Origin: Flavobacterium sp. AG291 | GTDB lineage: Bacteria > Bacteroidota > Bacteroidia > Flavobacteriales > Flavobacteriaceae | NCBI RefSeq assembly: GCF_003350375.1 | Contig: NZ_QQAR01000005.1 | Location: 62,001-126,000, forward strand | DNA: 64,000 bases | Direction of reading: 5' to 3' | Part shown: positions 7,637 to 15,745 of the stretch, piece by piece | Position numbering within the stretch: position 1 is the stretch's first letter | How the letters are laid out: each line of letters opens with the position of its first letter | Notes under the pieces: model-generated | Told to the model about the DNA's origin: nothing | The model's database searches: none | The model's input: only the letters and a program-made list of their open reading frames with translations | Made by a program: the position numbers and the translations under genes

Positions 7637-9196
7637 ATGTACAGTGTGAACAAAGAATTAATTATTCGATCTGGTTCTGACGCAGTAGATTTTGCCTTAT
7701 TAAAAGATGGAAAACTAATTGAATTACACAGCGAGCGCGAAGACAAAAACCAGTTTAATGTTGGTGACATCTTCATCGCCAAGATTCGCAAGCCCGTGGC
7801 CGGCCTTAATGCCGCCTTTGTAAATGTAGGCTTTGAAAAAGATGCCTTTTTACATTACCACGATTTGGGTCCGAACCTGGCCTCGATGCTGAAATTCATA
7901 AAACTTGTAAGCGCAGGTAAAGTAAAAGATTACTCACTGAAAAACTTTCCTTTTGAACCTGAGATTGACAAAGATGGCGCCATTGGCGACGTGCTCAGTG
8001 CCAACCAGTCAATACTCGTTCAGGTGGTTAAGGAACCCATATCTACCAAAGGGCCGCGTATAAGCTCTGAGCTTTCACTGGCAGGAAGATATGTTGTTTT
8101 GGTTCCCTTTTCAGACAGGATATCTATTTCGCAGAAAATAGAATCTAAAGAAGAAAAAGACCGCCTAAAAAGACTCGTGCAGTCTATCCGTCCAAAAGGA
8201 TTTGGCGTAATAGTGAGAACGGTAGCAGAAGGCAAAAAAGTAGCCGAACTGGACAAAGACCTGCAAAACCTGCTGGACAAATGGACAGGAATGTGCAAAC
8301 GACTGCCTAGCGCCCATCACCCAAGCAAAGTACTGGGAGAAGTAAACAAAGCTTCATCCATCCTTCGCGACGTATTCAACGATACCTTTACGGGTATTTA
8401 TGTGGATGATGAGGACCTGTATTACCAAACAAAGGACTATCTGCAGGAGATAGCTCCTCAAAAAGCGAATATCGTAAAACACTACCAAAGCAAAGAGCTG
8501 CCACTGTTTGAAAAATACAACATAGAAAGGCAGATTAAAACCTCTTTCGGTAAAACGGTATCCATGAGCAAAGGTGCATATCTTATTATAGAACACACCG
8601 AAGCCCTGCACGTTATAGACGTGAACAGCGGAAACCGCTCTAACAAGGCGTTAAGCCAGGAAGATACCGCCCTTGAAGTAAACCTTATAGCCGCCGCAGA
8701 GATTGCGAGACAGCTACGATTAAGGGATATGGGAGGGATTATAGTAGTCGATTTCATAGATATGAGTAACCCTGACAACAGGAAGAAACTCTATGATTTC
8801 CTTCGCGAAGAAATGAGCGACGATAAAGCAAAACACAAGATCCTGCCACCTAGTAAATTTGGACTGATCCAGATTACAAGGCAAAGGGTAAGGCCTGAAG
8901 TTAATATTAAGACCAAAGAAGTAGACCCTAACAGGGTAAACGGCGAAATTGAAGCCCCTATATTGGTTATTGACCGCATAACGGCCGACCTGGAAAGAAT
9001 TATGAAGACCCACAAAAAGATCGTGCTTAACGCACACCCGTTTGTGGCCGCTTACCTTACTAAAGGTTTCCCATCAATACGCACAAAATGGTTTTTGGAG
9101 CATAAAAAATGGGTTAAGATAATACCACGTGACGCTTACACGTATTTAGAATACCACTTTTTTGATAGCAAAGGAGACGCTATCGCATCAGAATAA
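7637..9196 (+). CDS. rng: ribonuclease E/G family endoribonuclease
   Basis: A 519-residue RNase G/E catalytic-type protein acting in rRNA maturation and mRNA turnover. An embedded S1 RNA-binding domain covers about residues 37-130; the DNase I-like catalytic region has the Mg-binding aspartates D328 (HVIDVNSGNRS) and D372 (VVDFIDMS). The long C-terminal degradosome scaffold of RNase E is absent, so it is RNase G-like in size. Position after HU and the 30-residue gene is the usual flavobacterial order. A terminator follows 5 bases after the stop. Confidence 0.93.
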   Translation: MYSVNKELIIRSGSDAVDFALLKDGKLIELHSEREDKNQFNVGDIFIAKIRKPVAGLNAAFVNVGFEKDAFLHYHDLGPNLASMLKFIKLVSAGKVKDYSLKNFPFEPEIDKDGAIGDVLSANQSILVQVVKEPISTKGPRISSELSLAGRYVVLVPFSDRISISQKIESKEEKDRLKRLVQSIRPKGFGVIVRTVAEGKKVAELDKDLQNLLDKWTGMCKRLPSAHHPSKVLGEVNKASSILRDVFNDTFTGIYVDDEDLYYQTKDYLQEIAPQKANIVKHYQSKELPLFEKYNIERQIKTSFGKTVSMSKGAYLIIEHTEALHVIDVNSGNRSNKALSQEDTALEVNLIAAAEIARQLRLRDMGGIIVVDFIDMSNPDNRKKLYDFLREEMSDDKAKHKILPPSKFGLIQITRQRVRPEVNIKTKEVDPNRVNGEIEAPILVIDRITADLERIMKTHKKIVLNAHPFVAAYLTKGFPSIRTKWFLEHKKWVKIIPRDAYTYLEYHFFDSKGDAIASE

Positions 9197-9200
9197 CAAG

Positions 9201-9233
9201 AAACCGCCCCGGAATACCGTGGGCGGTTTTTTT
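9201..9233 (+). terminator. intrinsic terminator of rng
   Basis: Stem AAACCGCCC (9201-9209) / GGGCGGTTT (9221-9229) followed by a T run to 9233. Confidence 0.9.
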
Positions 9234-9293
9234 ATGACCCAAATTAATACTTAATAAAAAACTTACAAAAAATATTGATTATATTTTATTTTG

Positions 9294-9302
9294 TAGATTT
9301 GC
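9294..9302 (+). promoter_or_regulatory. -7 element TAGATTTGC of the T9SS protein gene
   Basis: TAGATTTGC matches TAnnTTTG and sits 26 bases before the ATG at 9328. A TTG at 9275-9277 is a possible -33 element, though the 16-base spacing is short. Confidence 0.55.
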
Positions 9303-9327
9303 AGCATTTAAAATCAGACACTTGTCC

Positions 9328-11751
9328 ATGAAAAAAACATACTTACTCATACTACTGTTTCAAATTTTAGGATATTCACAAGAAACACAATATTTGCCGG
9401 CACCCGCAAATTATGGACTTAACTATAATTGGTACAACGACGGAGGTATTACACCTATTTATCAAAAAGACAACATCCTTTATGGCAACACAAAAGAGCA
9501 TGTTGGCAATACTAATGTAAATCACATAGTCAAGATAAATATGGATGATGACAGTATCTATATTTATCCCGCACTTTCAGAAACTGCTAATGCTTATTAT
9601 TCCAGTCCCGGAAATTTTAAAGAGAAAGGTGAATACATATATTTCAACACATTAGCAGCAATTTACAGACTAAACACTACTACTAACACAATTGAGATGC
9701 TTATAAATCAGGCGTCAAATTATTATCTAATTGGAGACAATATAGTATATAAACAAAATAGCTCTCTCTATTATACTGAACAAACTAAGGTATATAATAT
9801 TACTACTAACACAACCTCAACCTTAACTACTACTGACAACAAAAATATTGTTGACATCGGTGGATTTTATCAATCAGGAGACTACTTATACTTTAGAGGC
9901 ACAAGCAGCTTATCTAACTCTGTTCGAAATGGCATTTATAGATTTAACGTAAGCGGATCGTTTGAAACTGTAGAACAATATTCTTTTCTCTCAAGTGTTA
10001 GCGTGTCACAATCATACAACAAAGTCGTCGAGGTAAACGGGCATCTTCTTTATCTTATGAAAGGAGCTAATGGCATATATAAATATTCATCTATTAATCT
10101 TCAAACAGGCTTACTTAATCAAAATTTTACTTTTAGCACCGGATCTACGTACGTTAATCCACATCAGCCAATAGAAAGCCAGGGAATTGTTTATTTAACA
10201 GATTTTAATCATGCAGTATATTCCTCAAATGGCATCGATACACCACAACTAACCTCGCTGCCTCTTTTTGACACAACATATTTTGCTTCCTCAAGCAGAT
10301 GCTTTTTAAACTATAACGGGAATTTCTATTTTTCCAATAGATCCGACACATACGGATATGAATTATGGAAAACAGATTTCACAACTGAAGGCACAAACCT
10401 TGTAAAAGACATTACTGCGGGTACTGGTTCTACATTCAATGAAAACACTAATGCGAGAGTATATCAAGGAAAAATGTATTTTCATACTTCTGGAGAAAAT
10501 TACAACATCTATGTTTCTGACGGGACTGATACAGGTACCGTATTACTTACTTTACCTGGCGAGTTCACTTTTTTACGTAGTTATTTGTTTGCTTATGGGA
10601 ATCACATATATTTCTATGGAGAATCACCAACTGGAGTTGGCCTGTATAAAATAAAAATATTTGAGATGGAACCTCTGACTCTTGAACCATCACAAACGAA
10701 TGTTAGTTGTACAGGGGCTAATGATGGCTCAGCAACCGTTAATGTGATAGGCGGTTTGGGCAATTATAATTATTCGTGGGCACCCTATGGCGGATCATCA
10801 GCTTCAGCAACAGGTCTTGAACCAGGAACTTATACCGTAACTGTAACTGATGATTTTGGAAGCACAGCCTCTCTTGATTTCACAATAAATGAGCCTGAGG
10901 CTATCACAATAACAGAACAGCCTCAAACACTTTCTATAACGACTGGAGAAGATGCCTCTTTTACTGTAGAGTCAAATGCTGAGAACAAACAATGGCAGAT
11001 GAGCACCAATGGATCCGAGTGGGTCAATTTAACAGATTCTGAATCATATATTGGCACATCAACGGCAACTCTTTCAATTCAAAACGCAAACAATTCTCTT
11101 AATGGAAATTATTACAGACTACAACTTAGCAATGCAGAAAACTGTTTTGTAGAATCTGCCTCAGCACAATTATGGGTAAAAAACAACATTGACACGATAG
11201 ACGATTATTATAATTTCACAAATAATAATGGATCGAGCAACGTACTTTTAGGAAATATAATAGATAATGATAGCTTTAATGGAAGTACAGTAAACAGTAA
11301 TCAAGTAATCATATCGTTAACTGATGATAGCAATATAAATGGAACTGAAATTGATGAAGAAGGGAATCTTTTCATTCCTTCAAATATTCAGGAAGGAATT
11401 TATGAATTATTTTATTCTGTTTGTGATATTAATGATGCTTCGAATTGTTCCGAAGCAAAGATAACTATTGTTGTTTCAGCAATTGCAGGAATTAATGACC
11501 CGAGACATGAAACTTTAACAGTTCACCCTAATCCAGCCAAAAATTATATCAATATCACCTTATCTAACATCATAATCGATAAAGAATTAAACGTCTCTAT
11601 TTATGACATCAATGGAAGAAAAATATATGACAATACAATTATCAATGATCTCACAAGTATTAATGTTTCGGAATTACAAGAAGGGGTTTATATAATTAAC
11701 ATAATTTCAGACAAAGGTAAATTTACCAGTAAGTTTATAAAGAAAAATTAA
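9328..11751 (+). CDS. secreted T9SS type A sorting-domain protein with ELWxTD and SprB-like repeats
   Basis: About 807 residues from ATG 9328; a TTG six bases earlier is less likely because the ATG begins a clean signal peptide (MKKTYLLILLFQILGYSQ). The N-terminal half has beta-propeller-like repeats of YLYFRG/IVYKQNSS type and one ELWKTDFTTEGTNLVKDI motif, found in flavobacterial surface proteins. Around residues 450-530 is a SprB-like repeat (NVSCTGANDGSATVNVIGG), then an Ig-like segment. The last about 80 residues (HPNPAKNYINITL ... GVYIINIISDKGKF) form a type A sorting domain for export and cell-surface attachment by the T9SS. It is visibly more AT-rich than its neighbours. Function unknown; probably adhesive. 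Confidence 0.85.
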   Translation: MKKTYLLILLFQILGYSQETQYLPAPANYGLNYNWYNDGGITPIYQKDNILYGNTKEHVGNTNVNHIVKINMDDDSIYIYPALSETANAYYSSPGNFKEKGEYIYFNTLAAIYRLNTTTNTIEMLINQASNYYLIGDNIVYKQNSSLYYTEQTKVYNITTNTTSTLTTTDNKNIVDIGGFYQSGDYLYFRGTSSLSNSVRNGIYRFNVSGSFETVEQYSFLSSVSVSQSYNKVVEVNGHLLYLMKGANGIYKYSSINLQTGLLNQNFTFSTGSTYVNPHQPIESQGIVYLTDFNHAVYSSNGIDTPQLTSLPLFDTTYFASSSRCFLNYNGNFYFSNRSDTYGYELWKTDFTTEGTNLVKDITAGTGSTFNENTNARVYQGKMYFHTSGENYNIYVSDGTDTGTVLLTLPGEFTFLRSYLFAYGNHIYFYGESPTGVGLYKIKIFEMEPLTLEPSQTNVSCTGANDGSATVNVIGGLGNYNYSWAPYGGSSASATGLEPGTYTVTVTDDFGSTASLDFTINEPEAITITEQPQTLSITTGEDASFTVESNAENKQWQMSTNGSEWVNLTDSESYIGTSTATLSIQNANNSLNGNYYRLQLSNAENCFVESASAQLWVKNNIDTIDDYYNFTNNNGSSNVLLGNIIDNDSFNGSTVNSNQVIISLTDDSNINGTEIDEEGNLFIPSNIQEGIYELFYSVCDINDASNCSEAKITIVVSAIAGINDPRHETLTVHPNPAKNYINITLSNIIIDKELNVSIYDINGRKIYDNTIINDLTSINVSELQEGVYIINIISDKGKFTSKFIKKN

Positions 11752-11863
11752 GCTTTCATAGTTAACCTTATTTCATCTTATTATCGATAATCCTATATAC
11801 AACCCAAAACACAATACTTTACCCTCTTCCACGTTATATTGCTATACAAAAACACAACCGCCC

Positions 11864-12292
11864 ATGAAGAATTATATCCGACTGCTGCTGTTGTTAGCCT
11901 CTGCAAACTTTTATGCCCATAACCTGGACAATTGCGGACTGGACAACAACCCGGCACTTACAGATGATGAAGCGGCTTTTCTTAACGCCTGGTTTGGGGA
12001 AGATGAAAATGATGGCTTCGATTTTAAAGGAAAAAAAGTATTGATCGTAAACGGTGCCGACGGGCTTAAGTTTGAAAGCAAAGCCGATTACTTTAAAGAC
12101 ATTAAACAACGTCTTGAGCAAACGGGAATGCCGGTAGCCTCTACCCCTATCCCACTTACCGAGATGGAAAAAATACAATCCGGCGGTTATGATGCCGTGA
12201 TTACCCACTGGGTGGATGAACCCATGACCAAAGAGAAAAAAAGGAACATCATTGGCAGGCTTGCCGCCGGCTTTTGGGGTTCATTAAGCTAA
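11864..12292 (+). CDS. small secreted protein of unknown function, first of a tandem pair
   Basis: 142 residues with a signal peptide (MKNYIRLLLLLASANFYAH). I do not recognise a family. It shares with the next gene CGLD-NP-L--DEAAFLN near residues 23-43, FDFKGKKVLI, and the SGGYDAVITHW motif near 120, so the two are paralogues. The shared Cys and the Tyr-Asp-Ala-Val-Ile core suggest a small folded periplasmic or secreted domain. Six bases separate its stop from the next ATG, so they are co-transcribed. Confidence 0.75.
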   Translation: MKNYIRLLLLLASANFYAHNLDNCGLDNNPALTDDEAAFLNAWFGEDENDGFDFKGKKVLIVNGADGLKFESKADYFKDIKQRLEQTGMPVASTPIPLTEMEKIQSGGYDAVITHWVDEPMTKEKKRNIIGRLAAGFWGSLS

Positions 12293-12298
12293 ACAACC

Positions 12299-12709
12299 AT
12301 GAAACACTTTACCTTACTGCTTTTACTTTTTACATCACTCACATTTGCTCAGAAGCCGGAGCGTTGCGGACTTGACGATAACCCGCTATTAAATAACGAT
12401 GAGGCTGCCTTTTTGAATAACTATTATAAAGATTCAAGAGGTAATTTTGACTTTACCGGTAAAAAGATAGCTATTGCAACCGGTTCGGCTGCAACGACGC
12501 CTTTTAGCAAAAAACAGTTCTTTGGTGCTCTTAAAACCTCCGACAAAGAGAAACCACCAACAAAGCTATACCTTTTCAATAAGAGCGAAAAAGCAGCTTC
12601 GGATGGTTATGATGCCGTAATTTCCTTTTACACAAAAAAGGAAGTAGATAAGAAGAAGATCGTTGAAATAATACGAAAGGGCGAATGGAATGTCCCGGCA
12701 AAGAAATAA
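12299..12709 (+). CDS. small secreted protein of unknown function, second of a tandem pair
   Basis: 136 residues with a signal peptide (MKHFTLLLLLFTSLTFAQ), paralogous to the preceding gene: CGLDDNPLLNNDEAAFLN, FDFTGKKIAIATG and SDGYDAVISFYTKKEVDKKK. It is Lys-rich and basic at the C-terminus, unlike the more acidic upstream copy. Its stop runs into the palindromic terminator at 12708. No function can be assigned. Confidence 0.75.
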   Translation: MKHFTLLLLLFTSLTFAQKPERCGLDDNPLLNNDEAAFLNNYYKDSRGNFDFTGKKIAIATGSAATTPFSKKQFFGALKTSDKEKPPTKLYLFNKSEKAASDGYDAVISFYTKKEVDKKKIVEIIRKGEWNVPAKK

Positions 12710-12745
12710 AAACAGAAGAGCACCAATTGGTGCTCTTCTGTTTTT
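12708..12745. terminator. perfect 19-bp palindromic bidirectional terminator
   Basis: AAAAACAGAAGAGCACCAA followed directly by its reverse complement, with T runs on both strands. It serves the plus-strand pair ending at 12709 and the minus-strand DUF2541-like gene, whose ancestral stop (12744-12746) overlaps it. Confidence 0.92.
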
Positions 12746-13158
12746 ATTTCTTCCCGTAAACCGTAACATCTGCCGTACCGTTTAAAATTCCCCGGGTATC
12801 ATACCAAAAAATCAATTCTCCGGATACTCTTCGTTCCTCCGCTCAAGTCAATTTCCCTACTTCCTCCGTTCTTAGGAATCTCATACCTGACTTCGATATT
12901 CTGAACACCACCTCCATCAAATATAACTATCATTTTGCGAATATTTAGAGGGGCATCACGAACGGTAAATTTAATTTTCCTGAAATTATCATACGGTCCC
13001 TGCACCACGATCGCATCATGGTCGGCGGTATGCCTTGCATGGGTTGTCCCCAGCACCCTCCAGTTTCCCATAGAGCCTCCTCTGGGTCTGGCGACTCTTT
13101 GTGCGCTTACTGTTCCAATGAAAAAGATACAAATAAAAACAAAGATACTTTTTTTCAC
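12744..13158 (-). pseudogene. DUF2541-like secreted protein, frameshifted near the C-terminus
   Basis: Signal peptide MKKSIFVFICIFFIGTVSAQ, then the domain with GNWRVLGTTHARHTADHDAI. The uninterrupted frame stops at 12799 after RRIDFLV, 119 residues. Dropping one base from the six-A run at 12806-12811 (plus strand) restores RIDFWYDTRGILNGTADVTV and ends YGKK at a TAA at 12744-12746. This matches the C-termini of the two paralogues (IDFWYD ... AEVTIFGRK); the closest has five A's at the same place. It could be a real mutation, a slippage-prone switch or a read error. Family assignment to DUF2541 is from motif memory. Confidence 0.8.
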
Positions 13159-13231
13159 AACTTATGATTTAATGTTTTAGTAATGAGTTTATTGCATTCT
13201 AAAGTTACAAATTAATACCCCTAAAAAACAT

Positions 13232-13252
13232 AAAAAAAGCGCCAATCGGCGC
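13232..13252 (-). terminator. terminator of the middle DUF2541-like gene
   Basis: Stem GCGCC (13239-13243) / GGCGC (13248-13252), with a seven-base T run on the minus strand at 13232-13238. Confidence 0.8.
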
Positions 13253-13259
13253 CTTTCAT

Positions 13260-13679
13260 TTATCGCATGGCAAAAACAGTAACTTCTGCCTTTCCTCTTT
13301 TAAATTCTTTGGAATCATACCAAAAGCTGATACTGCTTATATTTCGCTTCCCTATTGGTATTTCAAGGGTTTTGCTTTCCCCATTCTTACTTATTGGCAA
13401 AGGGCAATCGAGTATTTCCATCTCACCGGAATCGTAAAAAACCCTCATCTCAGTAATGGTAAGCGGATAGTTCCTCACAACAACCTTAAGTTTCTTAAAG
13501 TTGGCATCTTTCCGTTTTAACTTTATCGTATTATGATCGGAAGTATGGATTGCATATACGGCACCAAGCTCATGCCAGCCTGCACGGCGTACACCCGTAG
13601 AGGGCCAGTAGCCTCCATCCTGCGCATGCAGCATAAGAGAAATAAAACAGCAAATTGCTATGAAAATACCTTTCCTCAT
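13260..13679 (-). CDS. DUF2541-like small secreted protein (second paralogue)
   Basis: About 139 residues from ATG 13679, chosen because MRKGIFIAICCFISLMLHAQ is a clean signal peptide; an ATG at 13694 would add five residues. The mature part has WHELGAVYAIHTSDHNTI, a beta-rich core, and ends SISFWYDSKEFKRGKAEVTV. The conserved Asp-His pair (SDH/ADH/TDH) and FWYD are common to all three copies. Own terminator directly after the stop, so it is probably transcribed on its own. Confidence 0.78.
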   Translation of the reverse strand: MRKGIFIAICCFISLMLHAQDGGYWPSTGVRRAGWHELGAVYAIHTSDHNTIKLKRKDANFKKLKVVVRNYPLTITEMRVFYDSGEMEILDCPLPISKNGESKTLEIPIGKRNISSISFWYDSKEFKRGKAEVTVFAMR

Positions 13680-14019
13680 TCTTGGCTTAACCAAATTTCT
13701 TTTTGAAAATAAAATTTAACCGTAAGCCAATGAGGGGGTTTTTTGGCGGATATAAAGCCTGGAAGAGAAGTATAATTCAGTTTTAATGATTTCCCTGGAA
13801 AGGATTTAATCTGCCTAAACAAACCAAATCCTTACCACAGAGTAACCAATTGAATAAGTCTTCCCCCAAAGACCTTTCATAAAGATATAAATATTTGAAT
13901 ATTAAATAAAAAATATTTATGTTTTTTTTAACAATCATTAATAATTGAATTGTTTGAACTATGCAAATCAATTATTAACGGAACTATAAACCAGAACTTT
14001 ACAAATTTATTCTGTTCAT

Positions 14020-14045
14020 AAAAAAAGCGCAGTTTCCTGCGCTTT
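14020..14045 (-). terminator. terminator of the third DUF2541-like gene
   Basis: Stem AAAGCGCAG (14024-14032) / CTGCGCTTT (14037-14045), minus-strand T run at 14020-14026. The rest of 13695-14052 is AT-rich and shows no gene. Confidence 0.88.
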
Positions 14046-14052
14046 CATAATC

Positions 14053-14475
14053 TTATTTTCTTCCAAATATGGTCACTTCAGCTTTACTGGTGGTAAAATC
14101 TTCCTTATCATACCAAAAATCGATACGTTTAATGGTTCTTATACCACTGTTTACATCCACGGTCTGGCTTTCTCCGTTCTTAGGAATCTCAAGAGGTATG
14201 TTGATAGTTTCCTCTTCACCATTACTGTAAACTACATTCATCTTAGTAATAGTAAGTGCTGTATTCCTAACAGTCACTTTCATTTTCTTGTAATTAAGAA
14301 CAGCTTCTTTTTTTACGATAATAGCATCATGATCGGTAGTACGTACTGCCTCGGTTGATCCCACAATAAGCCACGCCCCGCCAAAAGAGGGTGTTTTTAC
14401 CCCAAGGTCATTGCCCTGGGTTGTTGCCAGGCCTGCAAGGAACAGGCAAAGCATAAGTAAAGTAATTTTTTTCAT
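14053..14475 (-). CDS. DUF2541-like small secreted protein (third paralogue)
   Basis: 140 residues from ATG 14475 (MKKITLLMLCLFLAGLATTQ signal peptide); an ATG at 14484 is the alternative. Contains GGAWLIVGSTEAVRTTDHDAI, EIPKNGESQTVDV and the intact C-terminus RIDFWYDKEDFTTSKAEVTI. It is the closest relative of the frameshifted copy at 12744-13158 and shows what that copy encoded. Export to periplasm or beyond is likely; function unknown. Confidence 0.78.
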   Translation of the reverse strand: MKKITLLMLCLFLAGLATTQGNDLGVKTPSFGGAWLIVGSTEAVRTTDHDAIIVKKEAVLNYKKMKVTVRNTALTITKMNVVYSNGEEETINIPLEIPKNGESQTVDVNSGIRTIKRIDFWYDKEDFTTSKAEVTIFGRK

Positions 14476-14763
14476 CTGCGTCATTTGTACAGGTTATCAG
14501 TTTTTTTCGGGGTAATCATTATTTAACTGAAACAATCTTACAAGCTTTAACCCTACATTATCTATGTTAAGTTTTCTAATTTTAACACAATTCATTTTCG
14601 TAAGAATTTGCATCGTAAAAAACACTATGCCAGCATATTAAATTTGAAAAATTGCCGTTAAAACGGTAAAGATAAAATTTTTTACAAATATTCAAATATT
14701 AAATAAATCTTAAACATAAAGATTCTTACAATCACAATATATATTTCTTATGTTACTGTCTTT

Positions 14764-14846
14764 TTGTATCATCAATACAACATTTTGTATAAGACCCGAC
14801 AGCTAAAGCAGGCATAACTTTGTATCATTAATAGTAAACGATACAA
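14764..14846 (+). promoter_or_regulatory. SDR promoter with repeated TTGTATC / GATACAA boxes
   Basis: Boxes at 14764-14770 (TTGTATC), 14775-14780 (ATACAA), 14785-14790 (TTGTAT), 14820-14826 (TTGTATC) and 14840-14846 (GATACAA). The -7 element TAACTTTG is at 14815-14822, so the last two boxes flank the transcription start and cover the ribosome-binding region. This looks like an operator; the regulator is unknown, the AraC protein downstream being one candidate. Upstream, 14485-14760 is AT-rich with no gene. Confidence 0.6.
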
Positions 14847-14850
14847 TACA

Positions 14851-15669
14851 ATGTTTAAAACAATTTTTATAACAGGCGCATCAAGAGGATTTGGGCGTAT
14901 CTGGGCAGAAGCTTTTCTTGAACGAGGTGATAAAGTTGCTGCAACGGCAAGAAATATTGAAGCACTTAATGATCTTAAAGCTAAATATGGGGATGCCATA
15001 CTACCTCTTCAATTAAACGTAGATAACAGAAGTGAAGCTTTTGATGCCATTAATAAGGCGGCAAATCACTTTGGCAGTCTGGATGTAGTTATCAATAATG
15101 CCGGGTATGGGCTTTTTGGCGCTGTCGAAGAAGCCAGCGAACAGGAAGTGCGCCAACAGTTTGAAACCAATGTGTTTGGCTTATTATGGGTAACTCAGGC
15201 TGCATTGCCAATAATGAGAAAACAGGGACATGGGCATATTATACAGTTATCGAGCGTTCTGGGCATATTTACGCTGCCGGTACTTGGAATATACAATGCA
15301 TCTAAATTTGCCGTTGAGGGACTTAGCGAAACACTTGCTCAGGAAGTAAAAGGTTTTGGTATAAACGTGACTCTAGTAGAGCCAAATGGTTTTGCTACCG
15401 ACTGGGCAGGATCATCATCATTCCATAGTGCGTCAATAGAGGCTTATGATGGTGTAAAAAAAGCATTTAACGACGGGCTTACCGATGACGCCTTTGGTGT
15501 TCCTGAAGCTACCGCTCCTGCAATCCTGAAACTTGTTGACGAAAAAAATCCGCCACTTCGTTATTTCCTTGGTAAAGTTGGACTGCCAACCACTCAACAG
15601 GTATATGCTCAACGTTTTGCAGAATGGGAACAATATGCCGATGTTGCCACCGCTGCACACGGTAAATAA
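14851..15669 (+). CDS. short-chain dehydrogenase/reductase
   Basis: A classical SDR of 272 residues: cofactor loop TGASRGFG near the N-terminus, NNAGYG motif, catalytic Ser in QLSSVLG and Tyr/Lys in YNASK. Arg after the TGASR loop and the following ARN segment suggest NADP preference. Substrate cannot be deduced. It lies upstream of an AraC regulator on the same strand and has repeated operator-like boxes in its promoter, which suggests inducible expression. Confidence 0.9.
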   Translation: MFKTIFITGASRGFGRIWAEAFLERGDKVAATARNIEALNDLKAKYGDAILPLQLNVDNRSEAFDAINKAANHFGSLDVVINNAGYGLFGAVEEASEQEVRQQFETNVFGLLWVTQAALPIMRKQGHGHIIQLSSVLGIFTLPVLGIYNASKFAVEGLSETLAQEVKGFGINVTLVEPNGFATDWAGSSSFHSASIEAYDGVKKAFNDGLTDDAFGVPEATAPAILKLVDEKNPPLRYFLGKVGLPTTQQVYAQRFAEWEQYADVATAAHGK

Positions 15670-15745
15670 CAGCCTTATTTTCATTACCTTTACATAAGCA
15701 TCTGTCTCTAAAAATGGCAGGTGCTTTGCTTAATAACTTTAAAGT

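Noticed and set aside
13783..13971. 62-codon minus-strand ORF in the gap between DUF2541-like genes
   Set aside because: No signal peptide, no ribosome site, composition like random AT-rich DNA, and it lies in a gap with no conserved motif.
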